Shown: positions 28,200 through 36,794 of the stretch, piece after piece
Layout: each line of letters starts with the position of its first letter
How positions within the stretch are numbered: the stretch's first letter is position 1
Source: Lawsonibacter hominis
GTDB taxonomy: Bacteria > Bacillota > Clostridia > Oscillospirales > Oscillospiraceae
Reading direction: 5' to 3'
DNA length: 64,000 bases
Assembly (NCBI RefSeq): GCF_014287895.1
Contig: NZ_JACOPP010000007.1
Location: 1-64,000 of the forward strand
The notes under the pieces: model-generated
The model's database searches: none
Seen by the model: only the letters and a program-made list of their open reading frames with translations
What the model was told of the DNA's origin: nothing
Translations under genes and position numbers: made by a program

Positions 28200-29459
28200 A
28201 TGAAAGAAGTCTACGTAGTCAACTGCTGCCGTACGGCAGTGGGGTCTTTCGGGGGCAGCCTGAAGGACGTGCCCGCCACCGATCTGGGCGCGGCAGTCGT
28301 CAAGGAAGTGCTGAGCCGCGGCGGCGTGAAGCCCGAGCAGGTGGACGAGCTGATGTTCGGCTGCATCCTCACCGCCGCGCAGGGCCAGAACCCTGCCCGT
28401 CAGGTGGGCGTTAAGGCCGGTCTGCCCTATTCCGTGCCCGCCTACACCGTCGGCATGGTGTGCGGCTCCGGCATGAAGAGCGTGATCGAGGGCGCCCGCG
28501 CCATCCTGGCCGGGGACGCTGAGATCATCGTGGCCGGCGGCACCGAGAACATGTCCGCCGCCCCCTACGCCCTGCCCGCCGAGCGCTGGGGCGCCCGCAT
28601 GGGCGACAAGAAGGTCGTGGACACCATGATCAAGGACGGCCTGTGGGATGCTTACAACAACTACCACATGGGCACCACCGCCGAGAACATCTGCGACATC
28701 TGGGGCATTACCCGGGAGGAGCTGGACGCCTTTGCCGCCAGCTCCCAGCAGAAGACCGAGGCCGCCCAGAAGGCCGGCAAGTTTGACGACGAGATCGTGC
28801 CCGTCCTGGTCAAGAAGAAGAAGGAACTGGTGGAGTTCAAGGTGGACGAGTTCCCCAAGGCCGGCGTGACCTGCGAGAGCATCGCCAAGCTGCGGGGCGC
28901 CTTCCCCGTGGGGCCCGAGGGCGTGGAGGACGAGGTGGTGCACACCTTCGAGGTCACCCAGATCCATGAGGCCGATACCAAAAAGCACGTCCAGCGCGTG
29001 ACCGCCGCCAACGCCTCCGGCATCAACGACGGCGCCGCCGCCATCCTGCTGGCCAGCGGCGAGGCTGTTGAGAAGTACGGCCTGAAGCCCATGGCCAAGC
29101 TGGTCGGCTGGGGCCAGGGCGGCGTGGATCCCAAGATCATGGGCGTGGGCCCCGTGCCCGCCTCCCGCAACGCCATGTCCAAGGCCGGCGTGACCATTGA
29201 GGACATCGACCTGGTGGAGGCCAACGAGGCCTTTGCCGCCCAGTCCATCGCCGTGGCCCGCGAGCTGAACTTCGACATGAGCCGCGTCAACGTCAACGGC
29301 GGCGCCATCTCCATCGGCCACCCCGTGGGCGCTTCCGGCGCGCGCATCATCGTCACGCTGCTGCATGAGATGGCCAAGCGCGGCGACGCCAAGCGCGGCC
29401 TGGCCACCCTGTGCATCGGCGGCGGCATGGGCGTTGCCACCATTTTCGAAAAGTGCTAA
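28200..29459 (+). CDS. atoB: Acetyl-CoA C-acetyltransferase (thiolase)
   Basis: It condenses two acetyl-CoA to acetoacetyl-CoA, or cleaves acetoacetyl-CoA in the reverse direction. The 419-residue thiolase has all catalytic motifs: acyl-accepting Cys88 in 'VCGSGMKSV', 'EAFAAQS', the His in 'GGAISIGHPVGASGAR', and the second Cys (near 405) in 'LCIGGGMGVA'. The ATG at 28200 follows GGAGG by 9 bp. It heads an operon with the two CoA-transferase subunits 98 bp downstream. This combination serves acetoacetate/butyrate metabolism, including the end of lysine- or fatty-acid-derived butyrate routes in gut Firmicutes. Codon use is strongly biased, suggesting high expression. Confidence 0.95.
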   Translation: MKEVYVVNCCRTAVGSFGGSLKDVPATDLGAAVVKEVLSRGGVKPEQVDELMFGCILTAAQGQNPARQVGVKAGLPYSVPAYTVGMVCGSGMKSVIEGARAILAGDAEIIVAGGTENMSAAPYALPAERWGARMGDKKVVDTMIKDGLWDAYNNYHMGTTAENICDIWGITREELDAFAASSQQKTEAAQKAGKFDDEIVPVLVKKKKELVEFKVDEFPKAGVTCESIAKLRGAFPVGPEGVEDEVVHTFEVTQIHEADTKKHVQRVTAANASGINDGAAAILLASGEAVEKYGLKPMAKLVGWGQGGVDPKIMGVGPVPASRNAMSKAGVTIEDIDLVEANEAFAAQSIAVARELNFDMSRVNVNGGAISIGHPVGASGARIIVTLLHEMAKRGDAKRGLATLCIGGGMGVATIFEKC

Positions 29460-29557
29460 ATGAAACTCAGCGCTGTGCCGGAACGGGGACGGGAACAGAC
29501 CGCCCCCGCTCCGGCATACGGCAAAACTCCCATTCTTCATTTTAGGAGGGCAATATC

Positions 29558-30250
29558 GTGCGCAATAAAGTAATTTCTGTTGCGGAGGCCGTGGCCATGA
29601 TCCCCGATGGGGCCACCATCATGTGCGGCGGTTTCCTGGGCTGCGGCAGCGCCCATCACATTATCGAGGCCCTGGCAGAGAAGGGCACCAAGGACCTGAC
29701 CCTCATCGGCAACGACTGCGGTATGGCGACCGGCCCCAACGGCGAGGAATTCTACGGCATGGCCAAGCTGGTCCACAATCACCAGGTCAAGCACGTCATC
29801 GCCACCCACGTGGGCATGACCCCCGACGTGGGCACCCAGGGCATGGTGGATAAGACGCTGCAGGTGGACCTGATCCCCCAGGGCACCCTGGCGGAAATGA
29901 TCCGCGCCGGCGGCGCCGGCCTGGGCGGCGTACTCACCCCCACCGGCGTGGGCACGATCGTGGAGGATTCCCCCTACTGCCTGGGCAAGCAGACCATCGA
30001 CGGCAAGGAGTACCTGCTCATGAAGCCCATCCGTGCCGACTTTGCCCTGATCAACGGCCACATTGTGGATCAGTTCGGCAACATCTGGTATAAGGGCACC
30101 ACCCGGAACTTCAACATCGTTATGGCCACCGCCGCCGACGTGGTCATTGCCGAAGGCGATAACCTGGTGGAGATCGGCGATATCGAGCCCGAGAACGTGG
30201 TCACCTCCGGTGCCTTTGTCAATTACATCGTGGATGGAGGGAAAGCATAA
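29558..30250 (+). CDS. atoD: Acetoacetate/butyrate CoA-transferase subunit A
   Basis: Alpha subunit of a class I CoA-transferase, 230 residues. It shows the glycine-rich CoA-binding 'MCGGFLGCGSAHHII' and the family blocks 'PQGTLAEMIRAGGAGLGG', 'GVGTIVED' and 'VIAEGDNLVEIGDIEPENV'. The start is a GTG preceded by TAGGAGGG. The ATG of subunit B overlaps the last base of its stop. The enzyme transfers CoA between acetoacetyl-CoA or butyryl-CoA and acetate. Confidence 0.93.
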   Translation: MRNKVISVAEAVAMIPDGATIMCGGFLGCGSAHHIIEALAEKGTKDLTLIGNDCGMATGPNGEEFYGMAKLVHNHQVKHVIATHVGMTPDVGTQGMVDKTLQVDLIPQGTLAEMIRAGGAGLGGVLTPTGVGTIVEDSPYCLGKQTIDGKEYLLMKPIRADFALINGHIVDQFGNIWYKGTTRNFNIVMATAADVVIAEGDNLVEIGDIEPENVVTSGAFVNYIVDGGKA

Positions 30251-30909
30251 TGGATAAGTCTGAGATCAAGGGCTTTATCGCCAAGCGCGTCGCCCAGGAG
30301 CTGAAGGACGGCGACGTGGTCAACCTGGGCATCGGCCTGCCCACGCTGGTCCCCGCCTACCTGCCCGAGGGCGTCCACGTGATCCTTCAGTCCGAGAACG
30401 GCATCATCGGCACCGGCCCCAAGCCCACCCCCGAGGAGGCCGAGCCCCGCTATAAGACGGACGCCGGCGGACAGCCCGCCCAGGCCGCCAATTTCGGCTG
30501 CTACATCGACTCCGCCACTTCCTTCGGCTTTATCCGCGGCGGCCACGTCAACGCCACCATTCTGGGCGGCCTGGAGGTGGACGAGGAGGGTTCCCTGTCC
30601 AACTGGATCATCCCCGGCAAGAAGATGCCCGGCATGGGCGGCGCCATGGATCTGCTGGTGGGTGCCAAGGAAGTCATCGTGGCCATGGAGCACACCGCCA
30701 AGGGCAATCCCAAGATCCTGAAGAAATGCCGTCTGCCCTATACCGCGGTGCACTGCATCACCAAGATCATCACCGAGATGTGCGTGATCAACGTCACCGA
30801 CAAGGGCCTGGAGCTGGTGGAGATCAACCCTGAATTCACCGTCGAGCAGGTGCAGGCCGCTACCGAGGCTACCCTGATCGTCTCCCCCGATCTCAAGCCC
30901 ATGTGCTGA
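30250..30909 (+). CDS. atoA: Acetoacetate/butyrate CoA-transferase subunit B
   Basis: Beta subunit, 219 residues. The catalytic glutamate is E49 in 'QSENGIIG', which forms the glutamyl-CoA thioester. 'GHVNATILGGLEVDEEG' and 'MGGAMDLLVGAKEVIV' are typical. It is coupled to atoD by a 1-bp stop/start overlap and followed by a terminator. The exact acid partner (acetate, butyrate, acetoacetate) is not determined by sequence. Confidence 0.94.
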   Translation: MDKSEIKGFIAKRVAQELKDGDVVNLGIGLPTLVPAYLPEGVHVILQSENGIIGTGPKPTPEEAEPRYKTDAGGQPAQAANFGCYIDSATSFGFIRGGHVNATILGGLEVDEEGSLSNWIIPGKKMPGMGGAMDLLVGAKEVIVAMEHTAKGNPKILKKCRLPYTAVHCITKIITEMCVINVTDKGLELVEINPEFTVEQVQAATEATLIVSPDLKPMC

Positions 30910-30927
30910 ACCCCAAAAGAAGTCAAA

Positions 30928-30959
30928 CGGGTCTGCGGCTATGCCGCAGACCCGTTTTT
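30928..30959 (+). terminator. Terminator of atoB-atoD-atoA
   Basis: A 12-bp perfect stem (30928-30939 / 30943-30954), TAT loop, then TTTTT. Confidence 0.9.
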
Positions 30960-31015
30960 CTGCTCTTTCCCTTCTATCCGCATCAAAAATGCTTCATTAC
31001 GTCCGGATCCCGTTC

Positions 31016-31045
31016 TTTACAGGCTGCCGAAAGCGGCAGTATAGT
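31016..31045 (+). promoter_or_regulatory. Promoter with palindromic spacer, anion transporter operon
   Basis: TTTACA (31016-31021), 18 bp, TATAGT (31040-31045). The spacer contains the perfect inverted repeat CTGCCG-AAAG-CGGCAG (31024-31039), a likely binding site for a repressor or an activator lying between -35 and -10. The leader to 31142 has no other supported feature. Confidence 0.55.
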
Positions 31046-31142
31046 AGGCCTTGACCAAGACAGCTGCCGCCAGCGAAAGGAGGCTCTGCATCAGGGGCGG
31101 GAAAATCCGGCACAGTCTACCAGATGAAAGAGAGGGAGCAGA

Positions 31143-32627
31143 ATGTCAGCTTTAACTGCACGCGGAAAAAACGTTAAATACTATATCTGTGTCGCTATTT
31201 CGCTATGCTTTATTTTCCTGTTTGGAAAATTGGTCCAGCCCTTTGCCGGCATTACGCCGGTGGGCATCAGCATCCTGGGTATTTTCTTTGGGGTGCTGAT
31301 CGCCACCATCGTCACCGGAGAGACCTTCTGGCCCGCCCTGCTGGGCCTGTTCGGCATGATCGTCTGCGACTTTACCACTGCGGGCGACCTGCTGAAGACC
31401 TGGTTCGGCAATACCACCATTCAGCAGATCATCTGGGTCATGGCGCTGACCGGGGCCGTGACGGAATCCGGCGCGGTCAACGTGCTGGCCCGCAAGGTCC
31501 TCAAGATCCGGGCGCTGAAGGGGCATCCCATGCGTCTCATCACCGCGCTTTTCCTGACTGTTTTAGTCTGCGCCGCATTGGTCAGCAGCCCCACGACCAT
31601 GCTCCTGCTGTGGTATCCGATCCTGGACGGCATCTGTGAGATGTGCGGGGTGGAGAAGAACAGCGACCTGAAGCGGGAGCTGCTGCTGGGCATCTACATC
31701 GCAGCCATGGGGGCCTATGTACTGCCCTTCAAGGGCGTGCACCTCTCCTCCATCGCCATCATCAGCGGCATTATGGAGAGCAGCGGGCTGCCCTTCAACA
31801 ATATGGCCTACCTGGTCGTGGCCACGCTGGTGGTGCTGGCCTTCGTGCTGGTCTACACGCTGTTCATCCGCTTTGTCTGGAAGACCGACCTGACCCCGCT
31901 GAAGGAGTTCGACGTGGACAAGATGGGGCTGACCGAGGCCGACCTGAAGATGACCGGCAAGCAGAAGACTCTCTTCGGCTTCATGCTGTTCGGCATCGTG
32001 TTCCTGCTGCTGGGCATGGCTCTGCCCAAGGGCAGCGCCGTCTATGATTTTTACAACAAGATCGGCTCCACCTGGGTCTGGATCGTTCTCTTCGCGGTCC
32101 TGTGCCTGATGCGGGACCGGGAGGGCAAGCCCTTCATCAACGGCGTCAAGCTGCTTCAGTCCAAGACCATGTGGGGGATCGTGGCCGTGGCCGGCTGCTT
32201 TACCATCTGCGGCTCCGCCATCGCCTCCGATGATCTGGGTATCAAGGCCGCCATCGCTACGGTTCTGGGGCCCATTCTGGGCAATGCCAGCTGGCCCATC
32301 ATGGTCATTCTCTGTGTGGCCGTATCCACCATCTTCACCAACTTTACCAACGGTATGCCCGTCAGCTTCACCATCAACGCCATCTGCATCCCTCTGGCCT
32401 GTACCATGCAGATGGAGGGCCGCGGCAACGCCACCATCCTGGGCGTGGCCACCATCCTGGCCAGCATGTGCGCCTTCCTGACCAACGGAGCCATTGCTTA
32501 TGCCCCCATCCTGCTGGGCCGGGAGGAAATGACCTCCAAATTTATCTTTACCAAGGGCGTTGTGACCAACATCCTCTTTATCGTACTGGCCAGCCTGATC
32601 TGTATCGTAGGCGGCTACGTGGTCTGA
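31143..32627 (+). CDS. DASS/SLC13-type anion transporter
   Basis: A 494-residue integral membrane protein with about 11-12 helices. It looks like a divalent-anion:Na+ symporter-like carrier (DASS/ArsB-NhaD clan). Matching features are an early 'ITPVGISILGIFFG' segment, two re-entrant-loop-like stretches ('ALTGAVTESGAVNVLA' and 'STIFTNFTNGMPVSFTINA'), and the overall length. It probably imports a carboxylate. It forms an operon with the FAD oxidoreductase 31 bp downstream, so the imported acid may be that enzyme's substrate; the substrate itself cannot be read. Confidence 0.75.
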   Translation: MSALTARGKNVKYYICVAISLCFIFLFGKLVQPFAGITPVGISILGIFFGVLIATIVTGETFWPALLGLFGMIVCDFTTAGDLLKTWFGNTTIQQIIWVMALTGAVTESGAVNVLARKVLKIRALKGHPMRLITALFLTVLVCAALVSSPTTMLLLWYPILDGICEMCGVEKNSDLKRELLLGIYIAAMGAYVLPFKGVHLSSIAIISGIMESSGLPFNNMAYLVVATLVVLAFVLVYTLFIRFVWKTDLTPLKEFDVDKMGLTEADLKMTGKQKTLFGFMLFGIVFLLLGMALPKGSAVYDFYNKIGSTWVWIVLFAVLCLMRDREGKPFINGVKLLQSKTMWGIVAVAGCFTICGSAIASDDLGIKAAIATVLGPILGNASWPIMVILCVAVSTIFTNFTNGMPVSFTINAICIPLACTMQMEGRGNATILGVATILASMCAFLTNGAIAYAPILLGREEMTSKFIFTKGVVTNILFIVLASLICIVGGYVV

Positions 32628-32658
32628 CCAAACTACCAGCAAGGGAGAAAATTCTACT

Positions 32659-34194
32659 ATGACGAACAAGACTTATCTGGAGCCCGCAGCCGAGCTGCCG
32701 GTCCAGGAGGAATGCGACATCCTGGTGGTCGGCGGCGGCGCGGCCGGCCACTCCGCCGCCATTGCCGCCGCCCGGGCAGGGGCCAAAAACATCATCCTGC
32801 TGGAGCGCTACGGCTATATGGGCGGCGATGTGACCGGCGGCTATGTGATCATGGTCCCCAACCTCTCCTGGTATGACAAATCCTTTGTCCGCGGCCTTCA
32901 GGAGGAGTGGTTTACCCGCCTGAGCAAGATCCCCGGCGCGGTGACCGCCCCCGGACTGGACCAGGTGGGCTGCACCGACCCGGCCCTGCTTCATCCCTGG
33001 CGCGCCTTCCACGACTGCGTCAGCCGGGACGGCTACGGCGGCTGCAAGCCGTCCTGCCTGGTGCGTTCCGTCTACTTTGAGCCCAATCAGCTGAAGATCG
33101 AGATGGACAAAATGCTTCTGGAGCACAAGGACGCCATCCGGGTCATGTGCCACAGCATGGGCGTGCGCCCCATTCTGGAAGGCGGCCGGGTCAAGGGTGT
33201 GGTCTACGAGAGCAAGGAGGGCCGCAAGGCGATCCTTGCCAAGATCGTGATCGACGCCACCGGCGACGGCGACCTGTACTCCCGGGCCGGCGCCCCCTGC
33301 CAGAGCATGGCCGACCAGGTGACCCGCGCCAACACCACCGCCCTGGTGTGGCGGATCGGCGGCATCAACTGGGACCTGTTCTACCAGTGGCGCAGCACCC
33401 ACCCGGACGAGATGGCCGCCCTGCGCCTGGGTCTGACCCGGGTGGCCGGGTTCCGCTGCCTGCCCATGCCCAGCAACCAAAACGACATCTGTTGGGTCAA
33501 CAGCTGGCACGCCAACCGGGACTGCTCGCAGGTCAAGGATCAGACGGAGACCGAGATGAACACCCGCAGCACCATGCGGGACGTACTGGACTATTTGCGC
33601 CAGGCCGTGCCCGTGGCCTTCCGCAACGCGTACCTCTACGATATCGCGCCTCAGCTGGGCACCCGCATCAGCCGCCGCCTGGTGGGCGAGTACGTGATGA
33701 GCACCGCCGATTTTGCCTACGCCATCCAACACGACGACGTGATCGCCTGGCACTCCACCATATGCCAGGTCAACGACTGCGGCCCGGTCGAGATCCCCTA
33801 CCGGGCCATCCTGCCTCAGGGGGTGGAAAACCTGCTCTGTCCCGGCCGCCACCTGTCTGCCGACGGCATCGCCATCGACTGGCTGGATCTGATCCCGCAG
33901 TGTGTGGGCACCGGACAGGCCGCCGGCGTGGCCGCCGCCGTGGCGGTCGCCGACGGCTCCACCGCCCACGGGGTGGATATCCGCAAGGTGCAGGATATCC
34001 TGGTGGACCAGGACGTGCCCCTGCCCCGCAACGCCAAGTTTGAGGCCAAGGACCCCTCCTACCGGGAATGTGTGCAGGCCCATCAGTACGGCCTGTACAC
34101 CGATAAGGCCAAGCTGGCCCGGGAACAGCGGGAAAAGGGCCAGCGCCTGGACCTGGACTTTCAGGAAAAATTCAATGAACCGCCCAAGCACTGA
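32659..34194 (+). CDS. FAD-dependent oxidoreductase (FAD_oxidored family)
   Basis: A 511-residue flavoprotein. It has an N-terminal dinucleotide-binding fold 'DILVVGGGAAGHSAAIAAARAG' (here split: VVGGGAAGHSAA, then LLERYGYMGG), and 'VIDATGDGDLYSRAGAP' and 'LCPGRHLSADGIAI' that complete the FAD site. The family is broad (PF12831-like) and includes reductases acting on unsaturated carboxylates or cofactors; no signal peptide or flavin-transfer motif is visible. Its 3' end overlaps a small Cys-rich ORF in another frame. It is co-transcribed with the anion transporter and probably reduces or oxidises the transported acid (inference). Confidence 0.8.
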   Translation: MTNKTYLEPAAELPVQEECDILVVGGGAAGHSAAIAAARAGAKNIILLERYGYMGGDVTGGYVIMVPNLSWYDKSFVRGLQEEWFTRLSKIPGAVTAPGLDQVGCTDPALLHPWRAFHDCVSRDGYGGCKPSCLVRSVYFEPNQLKIEMDKMLLEHKDAIRVMCHSMGVRPILEGGRVKGVVYESKEGRKAILAKIVIDATGDGDLYSRAGAPCQSMADQVTRANTTALVWRIGGINWDLFYQWRSTHPDEMAALRLGLTRVAGFRCLPMPSNQNDICWVNSWHANRDCSQVKDQTETEMNTRSTMRDVLDYLRQAVPVAFRNAYLYDIAPQLGTRISRRLVGEYVMSTADFAYAIQHDDVIAWHSTICQVNDCGPVEIPYRAILPQGVENLLCPGRHLSADGIAIDWLDLIPQCVGTGQAAGVAAAVAVADGSTAHGVDIRKVQDILVDQDVPLPRNAKFEAKDPSYRECVQAHQYGLYTDKAKLAREQREKGQRLDLDFQEKFNEPPKH

Positions 34195-34330
34195 GCCGCC
34201 GGAGCAGGCTGCGCAGCCCGTCCCTTCGCAGCAACCCGTGCTGCCGCTGGACTTCTGCCGCTCCCTGGTGGACGCGCCCGGCTGTCTCCGCGACGGCGTC
34301 TGCAACGAGTGCGGACGGTGCGAGCACTGA
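34175..34330 (+). CDS. Small Cys-rich protein (51 aa), overlapping
   Basis: A short reading frame beginning 20 bp before the end of the FAD oxidoreductase gene in another frame, with AGGA 8 bp upstream of its ATG. The product is a Pro/Gln-rich N-terminus followed by a C-terminal cluster C28-x8-C37-x5-C43-x2-C46-x2-C49 ('GVCNECGRCEH'). That cluster could bind zinc or an iron-sulfur cluster. It may be a separate electron-transfer or maturation peptide, or the C-terminal domain of the oxidoreductase joined by frameshifting. No family is recognised. Confidence 0.5.
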   Translation: MNRPSTEPPEQAAQPVPSQQPVLPLDFCRSLVDAPGCLRDGVCNECGRCEH

Positions 34331-34390
34331 ACCCGAAGCGGGGCCGTACCGGAACGCGCCGCCTTTGGCCGGCCGGTAACGCCGTCTCTC

Positions 34391-34445
34391 ATACAAAAGG
34401 CCGGAGCATTGCCCTTCCAAGGCAATGCTCCGGCCTTTTGTATGG
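34391..34445. terminator. Bidirectional terminator, 24-bp stem
   Basis: A perfect 24-bp inverted repeat (34391-34414 / 34422-34445) with CTTCCAA loop. It carries A/T tracts within the arms, so it can act in both directions. It separates the plus-strand transporter/oxidoreductase operon from the minus-strand LysR/hydroxylase operon. Confidence 0.88.
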
Positions 34446-34505
34446 AAGGCGCCCGCTCCAGCTCCTGTCCCGCGGCGTTCGCCCGCGCCGCTCGTGCCGC
34501 AGACG

Positions 34506-35387
34506 CTAGGATTGCCGGGTCTGCTGCCGCATAAAGGTAAGAAAGGGCTCCATCGCGCTCTGCTGATAAAGTCCGCGGCTCCATACCAGCCGGTTCGTGC
34601 TGGGGTGGAAAAAGTCCAGAGGCACCTGCCTTACCTCCTCCCACGTCGCCATCATATCCAGCGGCAGGATCGGATAGAGCTTCCCCTGCCGGGTCAGTTC
34701 CTTCAGCAGCATCTGGTCCGACGTCCGGATCACCACGCTCAATTCCCTGCCCAGCGCCTGAAAGCAGGTCTTCAGCGTGGCCTCGATGGGCATGGGAGCG
34801 TTGAAAAAGCCCAGCGGCAGATCCAGAATATCCGCGATGCTGACGCTCGTCTTTTGGGCCAGGGGGTCCGCCGCCGCCACCCCCAGCATGATGGGATTCG
34901 GATAGAGCTCCAGCGCGTCAAACTCCACCGGGTCCGGCCGCACCGGTGTAAAAAAGGCGTCCAGGCGCCCATTCAGCAGCATGCGCCAGGCGTCATAGGC
35001 GCTGTATTCCTCAATATACAGGCGGATCTGAGGATAGCGGCACTGGAATTCCTCCAGGTAGGTATGGTAGATGCAGTAGGCATTGGTGGGCGTAACGCCC
35101 AGCCGCAGCAGCCGTGTCTGCTCCTGAGTGCGCAGCCGGCCGATCCGCCCCTTGGCGGTGGCGTAGCTGGCCGTAAACGTCTCGAACAGCTGGGCCAGGA
35201 TGGTTCCGCTCTCCGTCAGGGCAACGCCGTTTTTGGAGCGTGTAAAGATCTGGGTCCCGAACTCCTCTTCCAGCTCGGCAATGGCGCGGGAGACCACGGA
35301 GCGGGAAATAAACAGCGCCTCCGCCGCAGCGGAGATATTCCCCTTGGCACAGACCGTCTGGAAATACTCGATCTGCTTCAGCGTCAT
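34506..35387 (-). CDS. LysR-family transcriptional regulator
   Basis: A 293-residue LTTR. The N-terminal winged helix is 'MTLKQIEYFQTVCAKGNISA', then 'LFISRSVVSRAIAELEEEFG'. A periplasmic-binding-protein-like effector domain covers residues about 90-290. It is the last gene of the molybdenum hydroxylase operon (37 bp after the Fe-S subunit) and probably regulates that operon and the divergent PLP/hydantoinase operon from the 39.1-39.27 kb region. The effector is unknown, perhaps the hydroxylase substrate. Confidence 0.92.
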   Translation of the reverse strand: MTLKQIEYFQTVCAKGNISAAAEALFISRSVVSRAIAELEEEFGTQIFTRSKNGVALTESGTILAQLFETFTASYATAKGRIGRLRTQEQTRLLRLGVTPTNAYCIYHTYLEEFQCRYPQIRLYIEEYSAYDAWRMLLNGRLDAFFTPVRPDPVEFDALELYPNPIMLGVAAADPLAQKTSVSIADILDLPLGFFNAPMPIEATLKTCFQALGRELSVVIRTSDQMLLKELTRQGKLYPILPLDMMATWEEVRQVPLDFFHPSTNRLVWSRGLYQQSAMEPFLTFMRQQTRQS

Positions 35388-35424
35388 ATCCGCACCCGCC
35401 CCTTTGCCCGGCCGGCCCGCGTTC

Positions 35425-35916
35425 TCATTCCGCCCCGCCCACGAACTTGTGGGCCTCGTTGACCGCCCGCTCTACGGCGTTGAGGATGTTCTGATAGCCG
35501 GTGCAGCGGCACAGGTGGCCGGAGATGAGCCTGCGCAGCTCGTCCCGGGTGTACTGCCGGCCGCTGCCCACGATCTCCACCGCGCTCATGATGATGCCGG
35601 GGGTGCAGAAGCCGCACTGGACGGCGGCTTCCTCCACAAACGCCCTCTGGATGGGGGAGAGCTCCCCGCTTTCCGTCTGCAGGCCCTCCACGGTGAGGAT
35701 GCGCTTCCCCTGGGCCCAGACGCCCAAATAGATGCAGGAGTCGATGGCCACTCCGTCCACCAGGACGGTGCAGGCTCCGCACTCCCCCACTTCGCAGCCT
35801 TTTTTCACGCTGGTCAGGCCCAACCGCTCCCGCAGCACGTCGGCCAGGGATTCCCGGGGATCGATCCCCACCTCCACCGCCCTTCCGTTGACGGTACATT
35901 GGAGCGCTTCGATCAT
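35425..35916 (-). CDS. Molybdenum hydroxylase 2Fe-2S subunit
   Basis: The small electron-transfer subunit of a xanthine dehydrogenase-family enzyme, 163 residues. The plant-type ferredoxin cluster is 'KKGCEVGECGACTV' plus the Cys in 'DSCIYL'. The second, helical [2Fe-2S] domain has 'VQCGFCTPG' and 'GHLCRCTGY'. Eight cysteines are all present. Its ATG overlaps the stop of the FAD subunit gene by 4 bp. It passes electrons from the Mo site to FAD. This subunit is called XdhC in E. coli but is unrelated to the XdhC maturation protein found at 44.9 kb. Confidence 0.95.
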   Translation of the reverse strand: MIEALQCTVNGRAVEVGIDPRESLADVLRERLGLTSVKKGCEVGECGACTVLVDGVAIDSCIYLGVWAQGKRILTVEGLQTESGELSPIQRAFVEEAAVQCGFCTPGIIMSAVEIVGSGRQYTRDELRRLISGHLCRCTGYQNILNAVERAVNEAHKFVGGAE

Positions 35917-36794
35917 ATCTGTGCCCCTCCCTTCCGGGCCGCCTCCCGCAGGGCGCGGCCCGACAGCTCCTCCACCAGCTGCAGGCGGAACTCTTTGGAC
36001 GCCCGCCAGCTGGAGCGCGGATGCACATCCTCCAGCGCCGCCCGGCCGATCCGGCCGACGGCCTCCCCGATGGGCAGGCCCCGCACGGCCGCCTCCGCGC
36101 CGCAGGCGCGCATGGGCACCGGGCCCGCCACGCCGAAGGCCAGGCGGGCCTCCTCAACGGTCCTTTTGTCCGCGCTGAGCTTCACCAGGCAGCTGACCCC
36201 CAGTGTGGCGATGTCCATGGCGCTGCGCATGGCGTATTTGATGTAGTGTCCGGTATAGCCCTCGCAGTTGGCGCGTGGGATGACGATCTTCACCAGCAGC
36301 TCCTCGTGGGCAAGGTCCACCTTGCCCACCCCCTTATACCACTGGGCGATGGGCACTTCCCGCTCGCCCCGGGGGGAGCGTACCCGCAGCACCGCGCCCA
36401 GCGCCATGAGGGTGGAGGCGGAGTCCGCCGAGGTAATGCCGTTGCAGACGTTGCCGCCGATGGTGCCCGCCGCCCGGAGCTGGGGCCCGCCCGCCTGGTC
36501 CACCGCCTCCCCCAGCACGGGGATGCAGCGGCGGATGACGGGGTCAAAGGCCACGCCCCGGAACGTGGTCAGAGGCCCGATCTCAATGTCCCCGCCGCTC
36601 GCCTGCGTCACGCCGGAGAGCTCCTCCCCCAGCCCGTGGATGGACACCAGGGAGCAGCCCGCCAGCTTCCCCTCCCGTACCTTGATGAGCACATCGGTGC
36701 CGCCGGCGATGACCAGGGCGGACGGGTCGGCCTGAAGGGCACGGATGGCGTCGGCCACCGACCGGGCCTGATAGATGGATGCGATATCATACAT
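35913..36794 (-). CDS. xdhB: Molybdenum hydroxylase FAD-binding subunit
   Basis: The medium subunit, 293 residues, with the vanillyl-alcohol-oxidase/CO dehydrogenase flavoprotein fold. FAD-contacting motifs are 'VIAGGTDVLIKVREG' and 'AAGTIGGNVCNGITSADS'; a C-terminal CODH-flavoprotein domain follows (about 180-285). It is coupled on both sides: its start overlaps the Mo-subunit stop by 1 bp and its stop overlaps the 2Fe-2S subunit start by 4 bp, giving large-medium-small order. Confidence 0.94.
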   Translation of the reverse strand: MYDIASIYQARSVADAIRALQADPSALVIAGGTDVLIKVREGKLAGCSLVSIHGLGEELSGVTQASGGDIEIGPLTTFRGVAFDPVIRRCIPVLGEAVDQAGGPQLRAAGTIGGNVCNGITSADSASTLMALGAVLRVRSPRGEREVPIAQWYKGVGKVDLAHEELLVKIVIPRANCEGYTGHYIKYAMRSAMDIATLGVSCLVKLSADKRTVEEARLAFGVAGPVPMRACGAEAAVRGLPIGEAVGRIGRAALEDVHPRSSWRASKEFRLQLVEELSGRALREAARKGGAQI

